A DNA stretch of 64,000 nucleotides. It comes from CALBTQ01 sp036725605 (GTDB lineage: Bacteria; Lernaellota; Lernaellaia; Lernaellales; Lernaellaceae). The position numbers and the translations under genes are program-made. Below the pieces are notes generated by a model. That model was given only the letters and a program-made list of their open reading frames with translations. It was not told the origin of the DNA and made no database searches. Positions within the stretch are counted from its first letter, which is position 1; every line of letters begins with the position of its first letter. Below are positions 41,757 to 50,151 of the stretch, in pieces. Location: the NCBI GenBank assembly GCA_036725605.1, contig DAIMDW010000004.1, positions 1 through 64,000 on the forward strand. The letters are read 5' to 3'.

Positions 41757-42211
41757 GGGCTGACCGCTTGCTTGAGGATCTTTTCCTGGCACGCCGGGCA
41801 GACGCCCACCAGTTCCAGGTGGTGTTTTTTCAGCCGGTAGCCGAATTTCCCGGCCACCTTTTCCTGCAGCGCTTCGATTTCGTCGTCCTTGAACTCCACC
41901 ACCTCGCCGCATACGTCGCAGATCAGATGGTCGTGATGCGGCCGCCCGGCGATCGGCTCGTAGACCTGCTCCTCCGAGCAATCCCCGCCCGGGGCCTTGC
42001 GAATCAACCCGGCGTCCATCAGGTGCGGCAGCATGCGATAGACCGTCGAACGGGCGATTTGATGTCCCTGTTCGTAAAGCTTTTCCGCGATTTTCTGCAC
42101 GGTGAAGTGATCGTGTTCCTCGAAGATGGCTTGAATGACCAACTCACGTTCGCGCGTCATGCGCAGATTGCTCTTGGCAATGAATTCTTTGAACTGAGTA
42201 ACTGCGGTCAT
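41747..42211 (-). CDS. fur: Fur-family metal-responsive repressor
   Basis: A 154-residue protein with the winged-helix N-terminal domain (RMTRERELVIQAIFEEHDHF, then the ARSTVYRMLPHLMDAGLI recognition helix) and the Fur metal sites: HHDHLICDVCGEVVEF with His-x-His and a Cys pair, and KHHLELVGVCPACQ with the second Cys pair for structural zinc. Preceding the feo genes, it is more likely Fur than Zur or PerR. A perfect palindrome 11 bases upstream of its start probably mediates autoregulation. Confidence 0.88.
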   Translation of the reverse strand: MTAVTQFKEFIAKSNLRMTRERELVIQAIFEEHDHFTVQKIAEKLYEQGHQIARSTVYRMLPHLMDAGLIRKAPGGDCSEEQVYEPIAGRPHHDHLICDVCGEVVEFKDDEIEALQEKVAGKFGYRLKKHHLELVGVCPACQEKILKQAVSPWQ

Positions 42212-42222
42212 GTTGCCCTCTT

Positions 42223-42241
42223 ATTGCAATTGAATTGCAAT
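42223..42241. promoter_or_regulatory. Candidate Fur box, perfect 9-1-9 palindrome
   Basis: ATTGCAATTGAATTGCAAT consists of arms ATTGCAATT (42223-42231) and AATTGCAAT (42233-42241) around one central base. The 9-1-9 geometry is that of Fur operators, although the bases differ from the GATAATGAT consensus and resemble TGCAAT-type boxes. It lies immediately upstream of fur. Confidence 0.7.
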
Positions 42242-42429
42242 ATAGGCGATTATAAATTGCGTGTCAAGCGAAAATTTTTCTTTGTAAGCAAGATAGAAAA
42301 AATGAGCATACAAAGGCTTAGCTTGTTGTTTTTACAAGATATACTCGCAAATATCGTGCGGCGGGTGGCGTTGTTTTGCGAGTGAAGCACCTGAGCGAGC
42401 ATAACAGAGAACACGAATCGTTTTTCGTT

Positions 42430-42474
42430 GGCACTGATAGACGAGCGAGCAACGCGAGTGAGTTTATCAGTGTT
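42430..42474 (-). repeat. Inverted copy of the 16184/16286 repeat core
   Basis: Read on the minus strand, the sequence AACACTGATAAACTCACTCG onward to TATCAGTGCC matches the core of the 91-bp repeats, with a few differences in the CTCGTTCGCTTCACTCGCTC part. Confidence 0.7.
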
Positions 42475-42480
42475 TTGTCC

Positions 42481-42526
42481 AAACACTGATAAGCCTCACT
42501 TCGTTTGGCGTATCAGCGCCACCGAG
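42481..42526 (+). repeat. Third member of the same repeat family
   Basis: AAACACTGATAAGCCTCACT onward to CGTATCAGCGCCACCGAG shares both ends (CACTGATAA and GCCACCGAG) with the 16-kb repeats. The related segment 16141-16170 is its inverted partial copy. Confidence 0.65.
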
Positions 42527-42652
42527 ATGTTATTTGTAGTGGTGGATGACGCGCATCGCCTGCACCCCTTTGGGGGAGGGTGCTTGCATTTGCTTCCTCT
42601 TGAAGCCCTTCGCTATGGACTTGTGCCTGGCGGGCTTGGAGGTCCGGCACAG

Positions 42653-44551
42653 TTACCCGATGACCGCCAGCGTGTCGCCGCGCGTAGCGGTGGTGCCGGC
42701 GGCGGCTCCGAGCGCCTTGACCGTGCCGTCGCAGGGAGCGGGCAGGGCGTTTTCCATCTTCATCGCTTCGAGGATGACCACGGTTTGACCGGCCTTGACC
42801 GCGTCGCCGACGTTCACCGCGTAGCGCACGATCGTCCCGGGCATCGGCGCGACGACCTTGGTGCCGTCAGCGACCGGCGCGGGAGCCGGTGCGGCCGCCG
42901 GGGCCGTGGGCGCTTTCGGAGCGGCGACCGGCGCGGCCGTGGCCGTCGGCGCGTAGGAGGTGCGCAACGCGCCCAGTTCCGGCACGTCGCCGTCGGTTTC
43001 CACCAACACGTCGAAAACCTCGCCCTCGACCGCCACCCGGTACGCGCGGGTGTTGGCCAGATCGGCCGGCGACGCTTTGTCGGTCAGTTCGCCCGCCACG
43101 GCCTTTTTGATCAGCGCGTCCTCGCGTTTGACGTCCTCGATCGTCATGGCCTTCTCACCCGGCGCGTCGTGCTCCAGGCCGTGTTTGAAGCGCAGGTAGT
43201 TCAGCCCGGTGCGCGGATACAGCGCGTAGATGAGCACCTCGCCGATTTCGTCGGTGATGTCCTTGACCGCCTCTTTGGCCGCGGCCAGCTCCGGCTCGAT
43301 GTGGTTGGCCGGACGATCCGTGATCGGCGTTTCGCCGCGCTCGTAGCCCTTGAGGCACTTGGCGCGCACGGCGGGGTCGATCTCCACCGGCGGCGCGCCG
43401 TACAGGCCGTAGCAGTAATCCTTCACTTCCTTGCTGATCAGCTTGTAGCGTTCGCCGCCCAGCACGTTCATCACCGCCTGCACGCCCACGATCTGACTGG
43501 TCGGCGTCACCAACGGCGGATACCCCAGGTCCTTGCGCGTTTGCGGCAGTTCCCGGTACACGTCGTCGAGCTTGTCGAGCGCTTCGGCCTGCCGCAACTG
43601 GTTGACCAGGTTCGAAAGCATGCCGCCGGGAATCTGGTGCCGCAGTACGTTGGTGTCGATCACCGCCATGCTCGAGGTGTTCAGGAAATGACGATACTTG
43701 GGTGCGATGGTTTCGATGTACTCGCCGACCTTGAACATCTTGCCCAGATCCAGCCCGGTGTCGCGTTCCGAGCCCTCCAGCGCGACGACGAACGGTTCGC
43801 TCGCCGGCTGGCTCGAACGCAACGCGAAGGGCGCCAGCGCGCAGTCGATAACGTCCACGCCCGCTTCGATCGCCTTGAGGTAGGCCATGCTGGCCATGCC
43901 CGAGGTGTAGTGCGTGTGCAGTTGGATCGGCACGTCGACGATCTTCTTCAACTCGGTGATCAGCAGGAAGGCGTCGTCGGGCGAAAGCAACCCGGCCATG
44001 TCCTTCAGGCACAGCGAATGCGCGCCCATGCCGACGAACTCCTTGGCCTTGGCGCGGTAATAATCGAGGTTGAAGACCGGTCCGCCGACCTTGCGTTCGG
44101 TCAGCGTGTAGGAGATCGTCGCCTGGATGTGCCCGCCGGCTTTTTGCAGCGCGGCGAAGGCGGCTTCGAAGTTGCGCCCGTCGTTGAGCGCGTCGAACAC
44201 GCGGAAGATATCCATGCCGCAATCGACCGCGTGCTTGCAGAAAGCCTCGACCACGTCGTCGGCGTAATGGCGGTAGCCGACGAGGTTCTGGCCGCGCAGC
44301 AGCATCTGCAACGGCGTGTTGGGCATCAGTTTCTTGAGTTTGCGCAGGCGCTCCCACGGATCTTCCTGCAAGAAGCGGTGCGCGACGTCGAAGGTGGCGC
44401 CGCCCCACACCTCCAGCGAATGGAAGCCGATCGAGTCGAGCAACTCGGCGACCGGCTCCATGTCGGCCAGCCGCAGCCGCGTCGCCAGCGTGCTCTGATG
44501 CCCATCACGGAAGGTGGTGTCGGTGATTTTAACCGGATTCTTCGCGGCCAT
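42653..44551 (-). CDS. oadA: Biotin-containing oxaloacetate decarboxylase alpha / pyruvate carboxylase subunit B
   Basis: ATG 44551, behind GGAGGAGAG, gives a 632-residue protein. The N-terminal carboxyltransferase domain begins VKITDTTFRDGHQSTLATRL (metal-binding Asp) and contains FHSLEVWGGATFDVA, HTHYTSGMASM (the metal His pair) and SLCLKDMAGLLSP with the catalytic Lys. A conserved carboxylase domain follows. An Ala/Pro linker (about 530-565) leads to a biotinyl domain with ILEAMKMENAL, where Lys carries biotin. It links pyruvate and oxaloacetate, either as a Na+ pump subunit or as the B subunit of two-subunit pyruvate carboxylase. No beta/gamma or carboxylase A genes are adjacent. Confidence 0.9.
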   Translation of the reverse strand: MAAKNPVKITDTTFRDGHQSTLATRLRLADMEPVAELLDSIGFHSLEVWGGATFDVAHRFLQEDPWERLRKLKKLMPNTPLQMLLRGQNLVGYRHYADDVVEAFCKHAVDCGMDIFRVFDALNDGRNFEAAFAALQKAGGHIQATISYTLTERKVGGPVFNLDYYRAKAKEFVGMGAHSLCLKDMAGLLSPDDAFLLITELKKIVDVPIQLHTHYTSGMASMAYLKAIEAGVDVIDCALAPFALRSSQPASEPFVVALEGSERDTGLDLGKMFKVGEYIETIAPKYRHFLNTSSMAVIDTNVLRHQIPGGMLSNLVNQLRQAEALDKLDDVYRELPQTRKDLGYPPLVTPTSQIVGVQAVMNVLGGERYKLISKEVKDYCYGLYGAPPVEIDPAVRAKCLKGYERGETPITDRPANHIEPELAAAKEAVKDITDEIGEVLIYALYPRTGLNYLRFKHGLEHDAPGEKAMTIEDVKREDALIKKAVAGELTDKASPADLANTRAYRVAVEGEVFDVLVETDGDVPELGALRTSYAPTATAAPVAAPKAPTAPAAAPAPAPVADGTKVVAPMPGTIVRYAVNVGDAVKAGQTVVILEAMKMENALPAPCDGTVKALGAAAGTTATRGDTLAVIG

Positions 44552-44820
44552 GCTCTCCTCCTGCCGCGCCCGTCGGCGCCGCCTTGCGTGTGCGCGCCGG
44601 CCCCCGTCGCCGACCGGCGGATATCCGCATGTTTCCGTTGTTTTGCTCGGCACGTCAAGGGCGAAGGCGAGGGAAGGGTGGAGAAGCTGTCACTTTGCTC
44701 GATGGCCGTCCCTTGTACATTTTACAAGCACCAGGCTTTCCAGCCAATACAGTCGCCACGGACTTCCTGATTTCCGAATTGGGACACCCGGAGCCAAATG
44801 GCCCCGGAGGGGCGGGGGCG

Positions 44821-44983
44821 GTTGAAAAAGTCGATTATAGCGAAAAATGTGTCATTCCGACCGGAGCGACGCGAAGTGGAGGAATCCCTTAATGGTTCAA
44901 TCATAAAGGGATTTCTCGACTCGCCCAAAAGGGCTCGCTCGAAATGACAATGGTGTGTTTTCTCGGGATAGGCATTTTTCAAC
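44821..44983. repeat. MITE-like element with GTTGAAAAA terminal inverted repeats
   Basis: GTTGAAAAA at 44821-44829 is mirrored by TTTTTCAAC at 44975-44983. Inside are GTCATTCCGACC and GGGATT, mirrored by AATCCC and TCGAAATGAC, so the 163-bp element can fold into one long hairpin. No transposase is encoded. Confidence 0.7.
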
Positions 44984-45007
44984 AGCCTGAGCCCCGCAGG
45001 GGCGATT

Positions 45008-45042
45008 GGTCAGTAGCGAAGGGCGAAGCCCTGGAATTCGCG
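45008..45042 (-). repeat. Dispersed repeat, inverted partner of 4878-4913
   Basis: GGTCAGTAGCGAAGGGCGAA followed by GCCCTGGAATTCGCG is the reverse complement of 4878-4913 with minor differences. It follows a GCCCCGCAGGGGC hairpin. Confidence 0.7.
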
Positions 45043-45170
45043 GCCCATTGTCGGGTCCGCCAGCCCCAGGGCGCGCGAGGTACAAAGGGTGCGGGCGCGC
45101 CGGTTTAAAGTCGTAAGGTTCGCCAGCCCCAGGGGGCGCGGGGTGCCGGGAGCATGGATCGCCGTGGGCG

Positions 45171-45370
45171 CGGCTCGCCCGCCGTCAGTGCGGATCGCCT
45201 CGAAGCGGCGCGGCTCGCCCGCCGTCAGTGCGGCTCGCCTCGAAGCGGCGCGGCTCGCCCGCCGTCAGTGCGGCTCGCCTCGAAGCGGCGCGGCTCTCCC
45301 GCCATCAGTGCGGATCGCCTCGAAGCGGCCCGGCTCGCCCGCCGTCAGTGCGGGTTGTATCGAAGCAGTA
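45171..45370 (+). repeat. Minisatellite: five copies of a 40-bp unit
   Basis: Each unit starts CGGCTCGCCCGCCGTCAGTG and continues CGGCTCGCCTCGAAGCGGCG; starts lie at 45171, 45211, 45251, 45291 and 45331. The two 20-base halves share CGGCTCGCC, so the 40-mer itself came from a 20-base duplication. The fifth copy is diverged in its second half. Confidence 0.9.
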
Positions 45371-45642
45371 AGGATTGTGCCGGCGCGGCACAGGCCGCTC
45401 GGACTTCAAGCACACCGTCCCCTTTCGAGGGATAACACCATACGGTTATTTTCTGAAATAATAGCATCTTATTCTATCTAATAAATACCAAACCCTATGA
45501 ATTTCCGGGCAATTCCCGATGTGATGTGCAAAAAAAGGAATCCATTTGTCGAAATAAGCATTTTCCGGCCCGGCCGGTCCTCCGCCGCGTCGATCCCCCG
45601 GACAATCCGCCGGTAAACCAGTCGAACCGCTATTATATTCAT

Positions 45643-45849
45643 GTGGGACACTTTTTGTGCCGCGTCCCACCCTCAATTTTTGTAGCCTTATGATATCATT
45701 GCTGATATGCCGATTTATACGTGGGACAAAAGTGTCCCATTTGTCACATAATATATGGATAAACCGGGACACGCAGCGAGTACATGTCCCTGGGTTTTTC
45801 GCCCATACATGCCTACCGAAAAATGGGGACACGAAGGAATCGAGTCCCC
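45643..45849. repeat. Array of four GGGAC/GTCCC hairpins
   Basis: Stems are GTGGGAC/GTCCCAC (45643-45670), TGGGACA/TGTCCCA with an AAAG loop (45722-45739), GGGACA/TGTCCC (45766-45790) and GGGGAC/GTCCCC (45825-45849, followed by a T run). Arms are conserved while loops and spacers differ. Confidence 0.7.
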
Positions 45850-45877
45850 GATTTTTCCAACGACGGCAATCATAGGT

Positions 45878-45894
45878 CCAGGAATTATTCCTGG
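45878..45894. repeat. 17-bp palindrome flanking a lipoprotein gene, copy 1
   Basis: CCAGGAATTATTCCTGG is a near-perfect palindrome that recurs exactly at 46538-46554. A decayed third copy follows at about 45900-45926, and its TTATTCC supplies the stop codon of the lipoprotein gene. Confidence 0.75.
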
Positions 45895-45916
45895 TAGGTC
45901 CAGGGATTATCCATGG

Positions 45917-46378
45917 TTATTCCTGGGGGCAGTCGCGCATGTAGTCGTACTCGTTCTGGATGCACCAACGGGGATCGAACCAGCCCTCGATGTCCGGGCA
46001 GTCGGGCAGGCAGAACCAGCCGCTGCCGCATTGGGCGTCGGTGGCGCACGGCGGCACGCAGACGCCCTCGACGTTGCCTTCCGGCGTGCTCAGCACGTAG
46101 CAGGCCCCGTCGCAGCCGGTGTTCTCGCCGATCTCCCAGCACGGCAGATCGCCGCACGAGCCGCTGGTGCACGGGTTGGTGATCGTGCACGATTCGCCCC
46201 CGGCGGTGTCGTCGTCGCCGTCGTCGTCATCGTCGTCATCGCCGGCCGTTCCCCCATCGGAGGGATTCTCGCCGTCTTCGATCGTCGCCGCCTTCTCGTT
46301 GTCGCCGCCGCAGGTGACGATCATCGCGATCATCGCGATCATCGCCAGTACCGCCACTATCGCCAGGATGTTGCGCAT
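45917..46378 (-). CDS. Cys-rich Asp-linker lipoprotein
   Basis: ATG 46378, behind GGGGGAGGA, gives 153 residues. A signal peptide (MRNILAIVAVLAMIAMIAM) ends Val-Thr-Cys, then GGDN and an acidic linker with seven consecutive Asp. The domain of about 95 residues has twelve cysteines in pairs such as CTSGSCGDLPCW, CVPPCATDAQCGSGWFC and LPDCPDIEGW, like the Cys-rich modules of Myxococcales surface proteins. It differs from the eight-Cys family at 34.7-36 kb. The gene lies between two identical 17-bp palindromes. Confidence 0.7.
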   Translation of the reverse strand: MRNILAIVAVLAMIAMIAMIVTCGGDNEKAATIEDGENPSDGGTAGDDDDDDDGDDDTAGGESCTITNPCTSGSCGDLPCWEIGENTGCDGACYVLSTPEGNVEGVCVPPCATDAQCGSGWFCLPDCPDIEGWFDPRWCIQNEYDYMRDCPQE

Positions 46379-46537
46379 GAAAATCCTCCCCCGTTGCGCT
46401 TGGGCGAATCGTAGCAAGTTGCCTTGGCGATGCAAAGGGAAAAGGAGAGAGTCGCCGGCGGCGCTCCTCGGAACGACCTGGTTCCGCGCGGCTTGACCGC
46501 CGGCCGATATCGCGAATAATGAAGACAAATCACAAGT

Positions 46538-46554
46538 CCAGGAATTATTCCTGG
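46538..46554. repeat. 17-bp palindrome flanking a lipoprotein gene, copy 2
   Basis: Exact copy of CCAGGAATTATTCCTGG at 45878-45894, followed by TTATTCC. The two copies bracket the lipoprotein gene at 45917-46378. Confidence 0.75.
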
Positions 46555-46586
46555 TTATTCCTTCATCAAAACCAAGCGGAGGCCGC

Positions 46587-47033
46587 GTGCAATCTCCCGT
46601 GTTGCGTTTCGTTCTGTGGGCGTTGGCGTTCGTCGCTCTGGGCGTCGCCATGTTTTTCGCCGGATTCAACTACGGCGTGTTTTTCGAAAACGAAACCGCC
46701 AAGCGGCGTGAGGAGCGCGCGTTTGGCTTATCGCCTGGGTTCAATGAGAGCGATCAGGACATAACCAGGTTTTTGGCGCTAACGGTCGACATGCTCTGCC
46801 GCAATCAGCATTACGAAACGAATTGTGGTACCTACGGCGAATACCTGGAGCGCAACGGGCGCGCGTGCGAGGCGCTGCTGTGGTATCGCGCCGTCGAGGC
46901 GAACAAGAATCATTACGTCGACTATACATCAGATAGGTTTGTGCAACGGAGGATCGACCGCGCGCAGCAGAGTTGCGAAAAATCGGGGGACAAGATCGAG
47001 TTGCCCCCCTATCAAGTTCTGTTGCGCGAATGA
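46587..47033 (+). CDS. Single-pass membrane protein of unknown function
   Basis: The 148-residue product starts at GTG 46587, with GCGGAGG four bases upstream. An N-terminal helix (VLRFVLWALAFVALGVAMFFA) anchors a periplasmic domain of about 115 residues. That domain contains ITRFLALTVDMLCRNQHYE, CGTYGEYLERNG and CEALLWYRAVEANK, which look like a short TPR- or Sel1-like helical repeat, with four cysteines. No named family is recognised. It is convergent with the metallohydrolase gene; only seven bases separate their ends. Confidence 0.6.
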   Translation: MQSPVLRFVLWALAFVALGVAMFFAGFNYGVFFENETAKRREERAFGLSPGFNESDQDITRFLALTVDMLCRNQHYETNCGTYGEYLERNGRACEALLWYRAVEANKNHYVDYTSDRFVQRRIDRAQQSCEKSGDKIELPPYQVLLRE

Positions 47034-47040
47034 CGCGGGC

Positions 47041-49728
47041 TTAGAGCCCCGGCGCGTCGAACTCGCCGTTGCCGTCGAAGTCCACCCAGATCGGATTGGT
47101 GATCGTGAACACCGGTTCGCCCGACAGGTAGGGCGCCAGCGTCGCGGTGGTGTGCCCGGCCGCGACGACGAAATACCGGTCCTCGGTCGAGGTCACCGGG
47201 ATGGCGTCGTCGAAGCGCACCACGCCGGCGCCGGTGACGGTCTGTTCCGCGATGATCTCGCCGCCGTTGGAGTACACGCGCACGAAGTTCACGTCGATCC
47301 ACGAGGGCGCTTGAATCACGATGTTCAGATCGACCGAGCCGTCGACGCCGGTGACGAACCCGCCGATCGTCTGATCGCCGATGGAGAACTCCACGAACGG
47401 TCCGTTGCACGATTCGCTACGGCTCGCCAGCACCGAATCGACCATGTCCTGAATGTCGGCGTCGCCCGGATCGTCGGTGGGCATGGCGAACAGATCGCGC
47501 GGATTGCCCAGCATCGAGCCGGCGCGGTGCGAGTCGGAACCGCCGAGCATCGTGTAGGTGTAGCCCTGATCCAGGAAGCTGAACCAGTCGACGAAGGTGA
47601 GCATGTTGTCGCTGTGGCCGATGGTGCCGCCGTTCCACACCTCGATCGCGTCAAATTGATCAGACCAGATGTTGGGATTGGCCGACGAGACGCCGACGGT
47701 CGGATCGTAACCCACCGTGTTGAACCAGCCCGACGAATCCGAGCGCGGGTGGTTGATCTTGACGATCTGCGCGCCCAGGTCATTGCGGGCGACCGTCCAC
47801 AATTCGAGGTTGGTCAGGCGGCTCACGAAGTTGCCTTCGTCGTCGTACTCGGCCAGCCGGACGGGATAATAATCGTCGGCGGTGGCCGGCGGCGACAGCG
47901 GCCAGACGTTCGTGTGGCCCCACACCGGGCTGATTTCCATGCCCGACACGAACTTGATCAAGTCGTTGGCGCCCAGGTCGTCGACGTAGCCCGAAAAATC
48001 GGACGCGGTGTCGTGATCGGTAATCACCGGCATCTCCAGGCCCTCGGCCATCGCCTCGATCACGCGCTGCGGCAGGATAGCCTGCGAGTCGACCGAGCGC
48101 TCCGAGTGGAAGTGGAAGTCCGACGCCATGTAGCCCGTCGTGTCGACCACGCGCTCGATGGACGTGTCGAAGTCGGCGGTGTCGCCCGCGGTGATCGTCA
48201 CGTTCATCGTGTCGATTTCGTATTCGTACCCGCGCGTGACGGTGACCGTGTATTCGCCGGCCGCGACGGGCTCGGTGCCTTCGCCGGTGGCGGTCCAGAG
48301 GCGGTTGACGATGCCGGCGGTGCGCGGCTGGTTAAAACCGCTCTGGAAGATGAACATGCACGGGATGTTCGCGCCGTCGCCGTCGGTCACGTCGAAGGAG
48401 AAGTAGCCCGGTTCGTCGATGGTCAGGTCCGCGGTGGATTCATTGCCGGCCGTGATTTCGATGGTGACCGTCGCGGAATCCTCGCGCCCTTCGCCGACCG
48501 CATGCAGCTTGTAGCGGTCCGGCGGCAGTTGCAGCGTAAAAGCGCCGGTGGCGTCGGGCCGGGCCACGCCCACGTAGCTGGAATCGTCCGGGCGCGATTT
48601 GTCCTGCACGATGATCTCGACGGTGGTCGGATCGTCGCCGGTGGGCACGTGCAGCGTGCCGCGCACCGTGCCGACCTCGGTGTTGCCGTCAAAGGCGTCG
48701 ATCGTCTCGTGAATCAACCGGGTGTCGCCGTCGCCGACGATGAACATGCGCCCGATGCTCGCTTCGCCCTGCGGCTCGAGTTTCAGCAGACCGTCGACCA
48801 ACGGCAGGATGTCGTCGTCGATGTAAGGCACGTACATGCGTCGACCCGGGCTGAGCGTCGCCAGGGCGTAGGACACCGGCAGGCCGAGGCGCGAAATGCC
48901 GCCGACCCACCGCAGGTTCGCCAGCAGGTCGACATCGCCCAGGTTGTAGCCCGCGCGCGGCGTGAAGATCTTCCCCTCGTCGCCCCACAGCGCGATGTCG
49001 GCGAGGAACACGGTCTTCTTCTTGTCGGTGTTGTTCTTCAGCGTCGTCTTGATGATCAGGTAGTCGGCATCGGCCGGCAGCGTGTACTCGGTGACGATCG
49101 TCAGGTTGTAATCCCAGGTGGGCACGAGGTGATCGACGATGTCGATGCCCGCGTCCTTGCCGGTCATGCGCACGACCGCCGCACCGTCATGCCCGTCGCT
49201 GATCACCTCGGCCTCCCGCGCCATCACGCCGCGCAGCAAACCCAGCGCCTGCTCCATCGCCCACAGGCTGTCCGCGCCTTCTTCGCCGGCGGGACGCGCG
49301 CGGTCGGCGTCGACCAGATTGCCGCCGTAGGGGATCCAGCCGACCCCCGGATTTTCCGGCGCACGGACGATGAACTCGACGCGCGAGTTGTAAAGCTTGT
49401 AGTCGCCGAGCATGCCGCGGGCGCGCGGACCGCCGATCAACTCGTCTTCCGCCGTGATCACGCCCGCGCGGACTTCGCCGGCGCCCAGTTCGTCCGACAG
49501 GTTGTCCCACGGGCCCTCCGTGTCGTCGTCGCCGGTATCGTCGTCGGTCGTATCGTCGTCGCCGGTGTCGTCGTCGTTGTCGTCGTCACCCGTGTCGTTA
49601 TCATCATCGTCGTCGTCGTCGGCCGAATCGTTGTCGTCGTTATCGTCGTCATCGTCGCCGCAAGCGCCGGCGAACAGGGCCAAAGCCATCATCAACGCCA
49701 GGAATAAGATTGCCGTCCGGCATTTCAT
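47041..49728 (-). CDS. Asp-linker lipoprotein with CehA/McbA-type PHP metallohydrolase domain
   Basis: The 895-residue protein has a lipoprotein signal (MKCRTAILFLALMMALALFA, Gly-Ala-Cys) and a 50-residue linker of Asp runs with Gly/Thr. About 75-370 form a beta-rich domain. About 370-540 hold carboxypeptidase-regulatory-like modules (AGEYTVTVTRGYEYEIDTMN). About 550-830 carry the PHP motifs: SDFHFHSERSVDS, MPVITDHDTASD, VKINHPRSDSS and LGGSDSHRAGS. These match CehA/McbA-type hydrolases of phosphoesters or carbamate esters. Probably surface anchored; the substrate is unknown. Confidence 0.82.
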   Translation of the reverse strand: MKCRTAILFLALMMALALFAGACGDDDDDNDDNDSADDDDDDDNDTGDDDNDDDTGDDDTTDDDTGDDDTEGPWDNLSDELGAGEVRAGVITAEDELIGGPRARGMLGDYKLYNSRVEFIVRAPENPGVGWIPYGGNLVDADRARPAGEEGADSLWAMEQALGLLRGVMAREAEVISDGHDGAAVVRMTGKDAGIDIVDHLVPTWDYNLTIVTEYTLPADADYLIIKTTLKNNTDKKKTVFLADIALWGDEGKIFTPRAGYNLGDVDLLANLRWVGGISRLGLPVSYALATLSPGRRMYVPYIDDDILPLVDGLLKLEPQGEASIGRMFIVGDGDTRLIHETIDAFDGNTEVGTVRGTLHVPTGDDPTTVEIIVQDKSRPDDSSYVGVARPDATGAFTLQLPPDRYKLHAVGEGREDSATVTIEITAGNESTADLTIDEPGYFSFDVTDGDGANIPCMFIFQSGFNQPRTAGIVNRLWTATGEGTEPVAAGEYTVTVTRGYEYEIDTMNVTITAGDTADFDTSIERVVDTTGYMASDFHFHSERSVDSQAILPQRVIEAMAEGLEMPVITDHDTASDFSGYVDDLGANDLIKFVSGMEISPVWGHTNVWPLSPPATADDYYPVRLAEYDDEGNFVSRLTNLELWTVARNDLGAQIVKINHPRSDSSGWFNTVGYDPTVGVSSANPNIWSDQFDAIEVWNGGTIGHSDNMLTFVDWFSFLDQGYTYTMLGGSDSHRAGSMLGNPRDLFAMPTDDPGDADIQDMVDSVLASRSESCNGPFVEFSIGDQTIGGFVTGVDGSVDLNIVIQAPSWIDVNFVRVYSNGGEIIAEQTVTGAGVVRFDDAIPVTSTEDRYFVVAAGHTTATLAPYLSGEPVFTITNPIWVDFDGNGEFDAPGL

Positions 49729-49798
49729 CGATTTTTCTCCTTAGGAAGCGGATCGGATTTTTGCCGATCCCGAATTGGTGAAGAAGAATCCGCCTTAA

Positions 49799-50074
49799 TC
49801 AGACGAGTGGCGGCGCCCGCGATGCAAGTCCGAAACGTCCGGCGGGATCGATCGATTGATCGTTGTCGCGGGTGAGAACGGCCACGATTTCGCAGCGGAA
49901 AAAATACCAACCCAGTGTGGCAAGCAGCAGCACGAAACCCAGTAAAATCCGGCAGAGAGGGCAGTTCGGATCGTATTGCCGGCCTTGATCGGCGAAGTGG
50001 TTGTGCACGGCGACCAGACACACCGCCATCATCAAAGACAGAATCAACAAAATGGCCAGACTTTTGTATCTCAT
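49799..50074 (-). CDS. Small membrane protein with CPLC motif
   Basis: A 91-residue product with two hydrophobic helices (about 5-23 and 44-60). Between them lies HNHFADQGRQYDPNCPLCRI, holding a His-x-His and a Cys-x-x-Cys that could bind a metal. GAGAGGCGC precedes the ATG. The C-terminal 30 residues look non-conserved. It sits alone between two lipoprotein genes on the same strand. Function unknown; the call rests mainly on the start site and the hydrophobic pattern. Confidence 0.5.
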   Translation of the reverse strand: MRYKSLAILLILSLMMAVCLVAVHNHFADQGRQYDPNCPLCRILLGFVLLLATLGWYFFRCEIVAVLTRDNDQSIDPAGRFGLASRAPPLV

Positions 50075-50151
50075 GCGCCTCTCGCCGTCGGCGAAATGCT
50101 AACACACTTTTAACTTTATTCAAAAGTTGTGAATGCGAAGAAGCGGGCAAA

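Larger units (their letters stand above)
42242..42652. other. Gene-free region with inverted copies of the 16.2-kb repeat
   Basis: After an AT-rich start (the likely fur promoter, 42242-42350) the stretch holds two members of the repeat family first seen at 16184, at 42430-42474 and 42481-42526, joined by an AGTGTTT/AAACACT hairpin. No gene is visible. Confidence 0.6.
44552..45916. other. Gene-free 1.36-kb region dense in repeats and hairpins
   Basis: This stretch contains, in order: a MITE-like element (44821-44983), a REP-like repeat inverted relative to 4878-4913 (44991-45042), CGCCAGCCCCAGGG sequences at about 45057 and 45121, five 40-bp tandem repeats (45171-45370), and four GGGAC/GTCCC hairpins (45643-45849). 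The open frame at 45446-45832 lacks support. I see no gene. Confidence 0.65.

Noticed and set aside
45171..45370. Possible CRISPR array
   Set aside because: Units are contiguous 40-bp repeats without unique spacers, and there are no cas genes in the window.
45446..45832. Open frame of 128 codons on the minus strand
   Set aside because: It runs across the hairpin array, has no convincing start site, and its product shows no fold-like pattern; the hairpins explain the sequence better.
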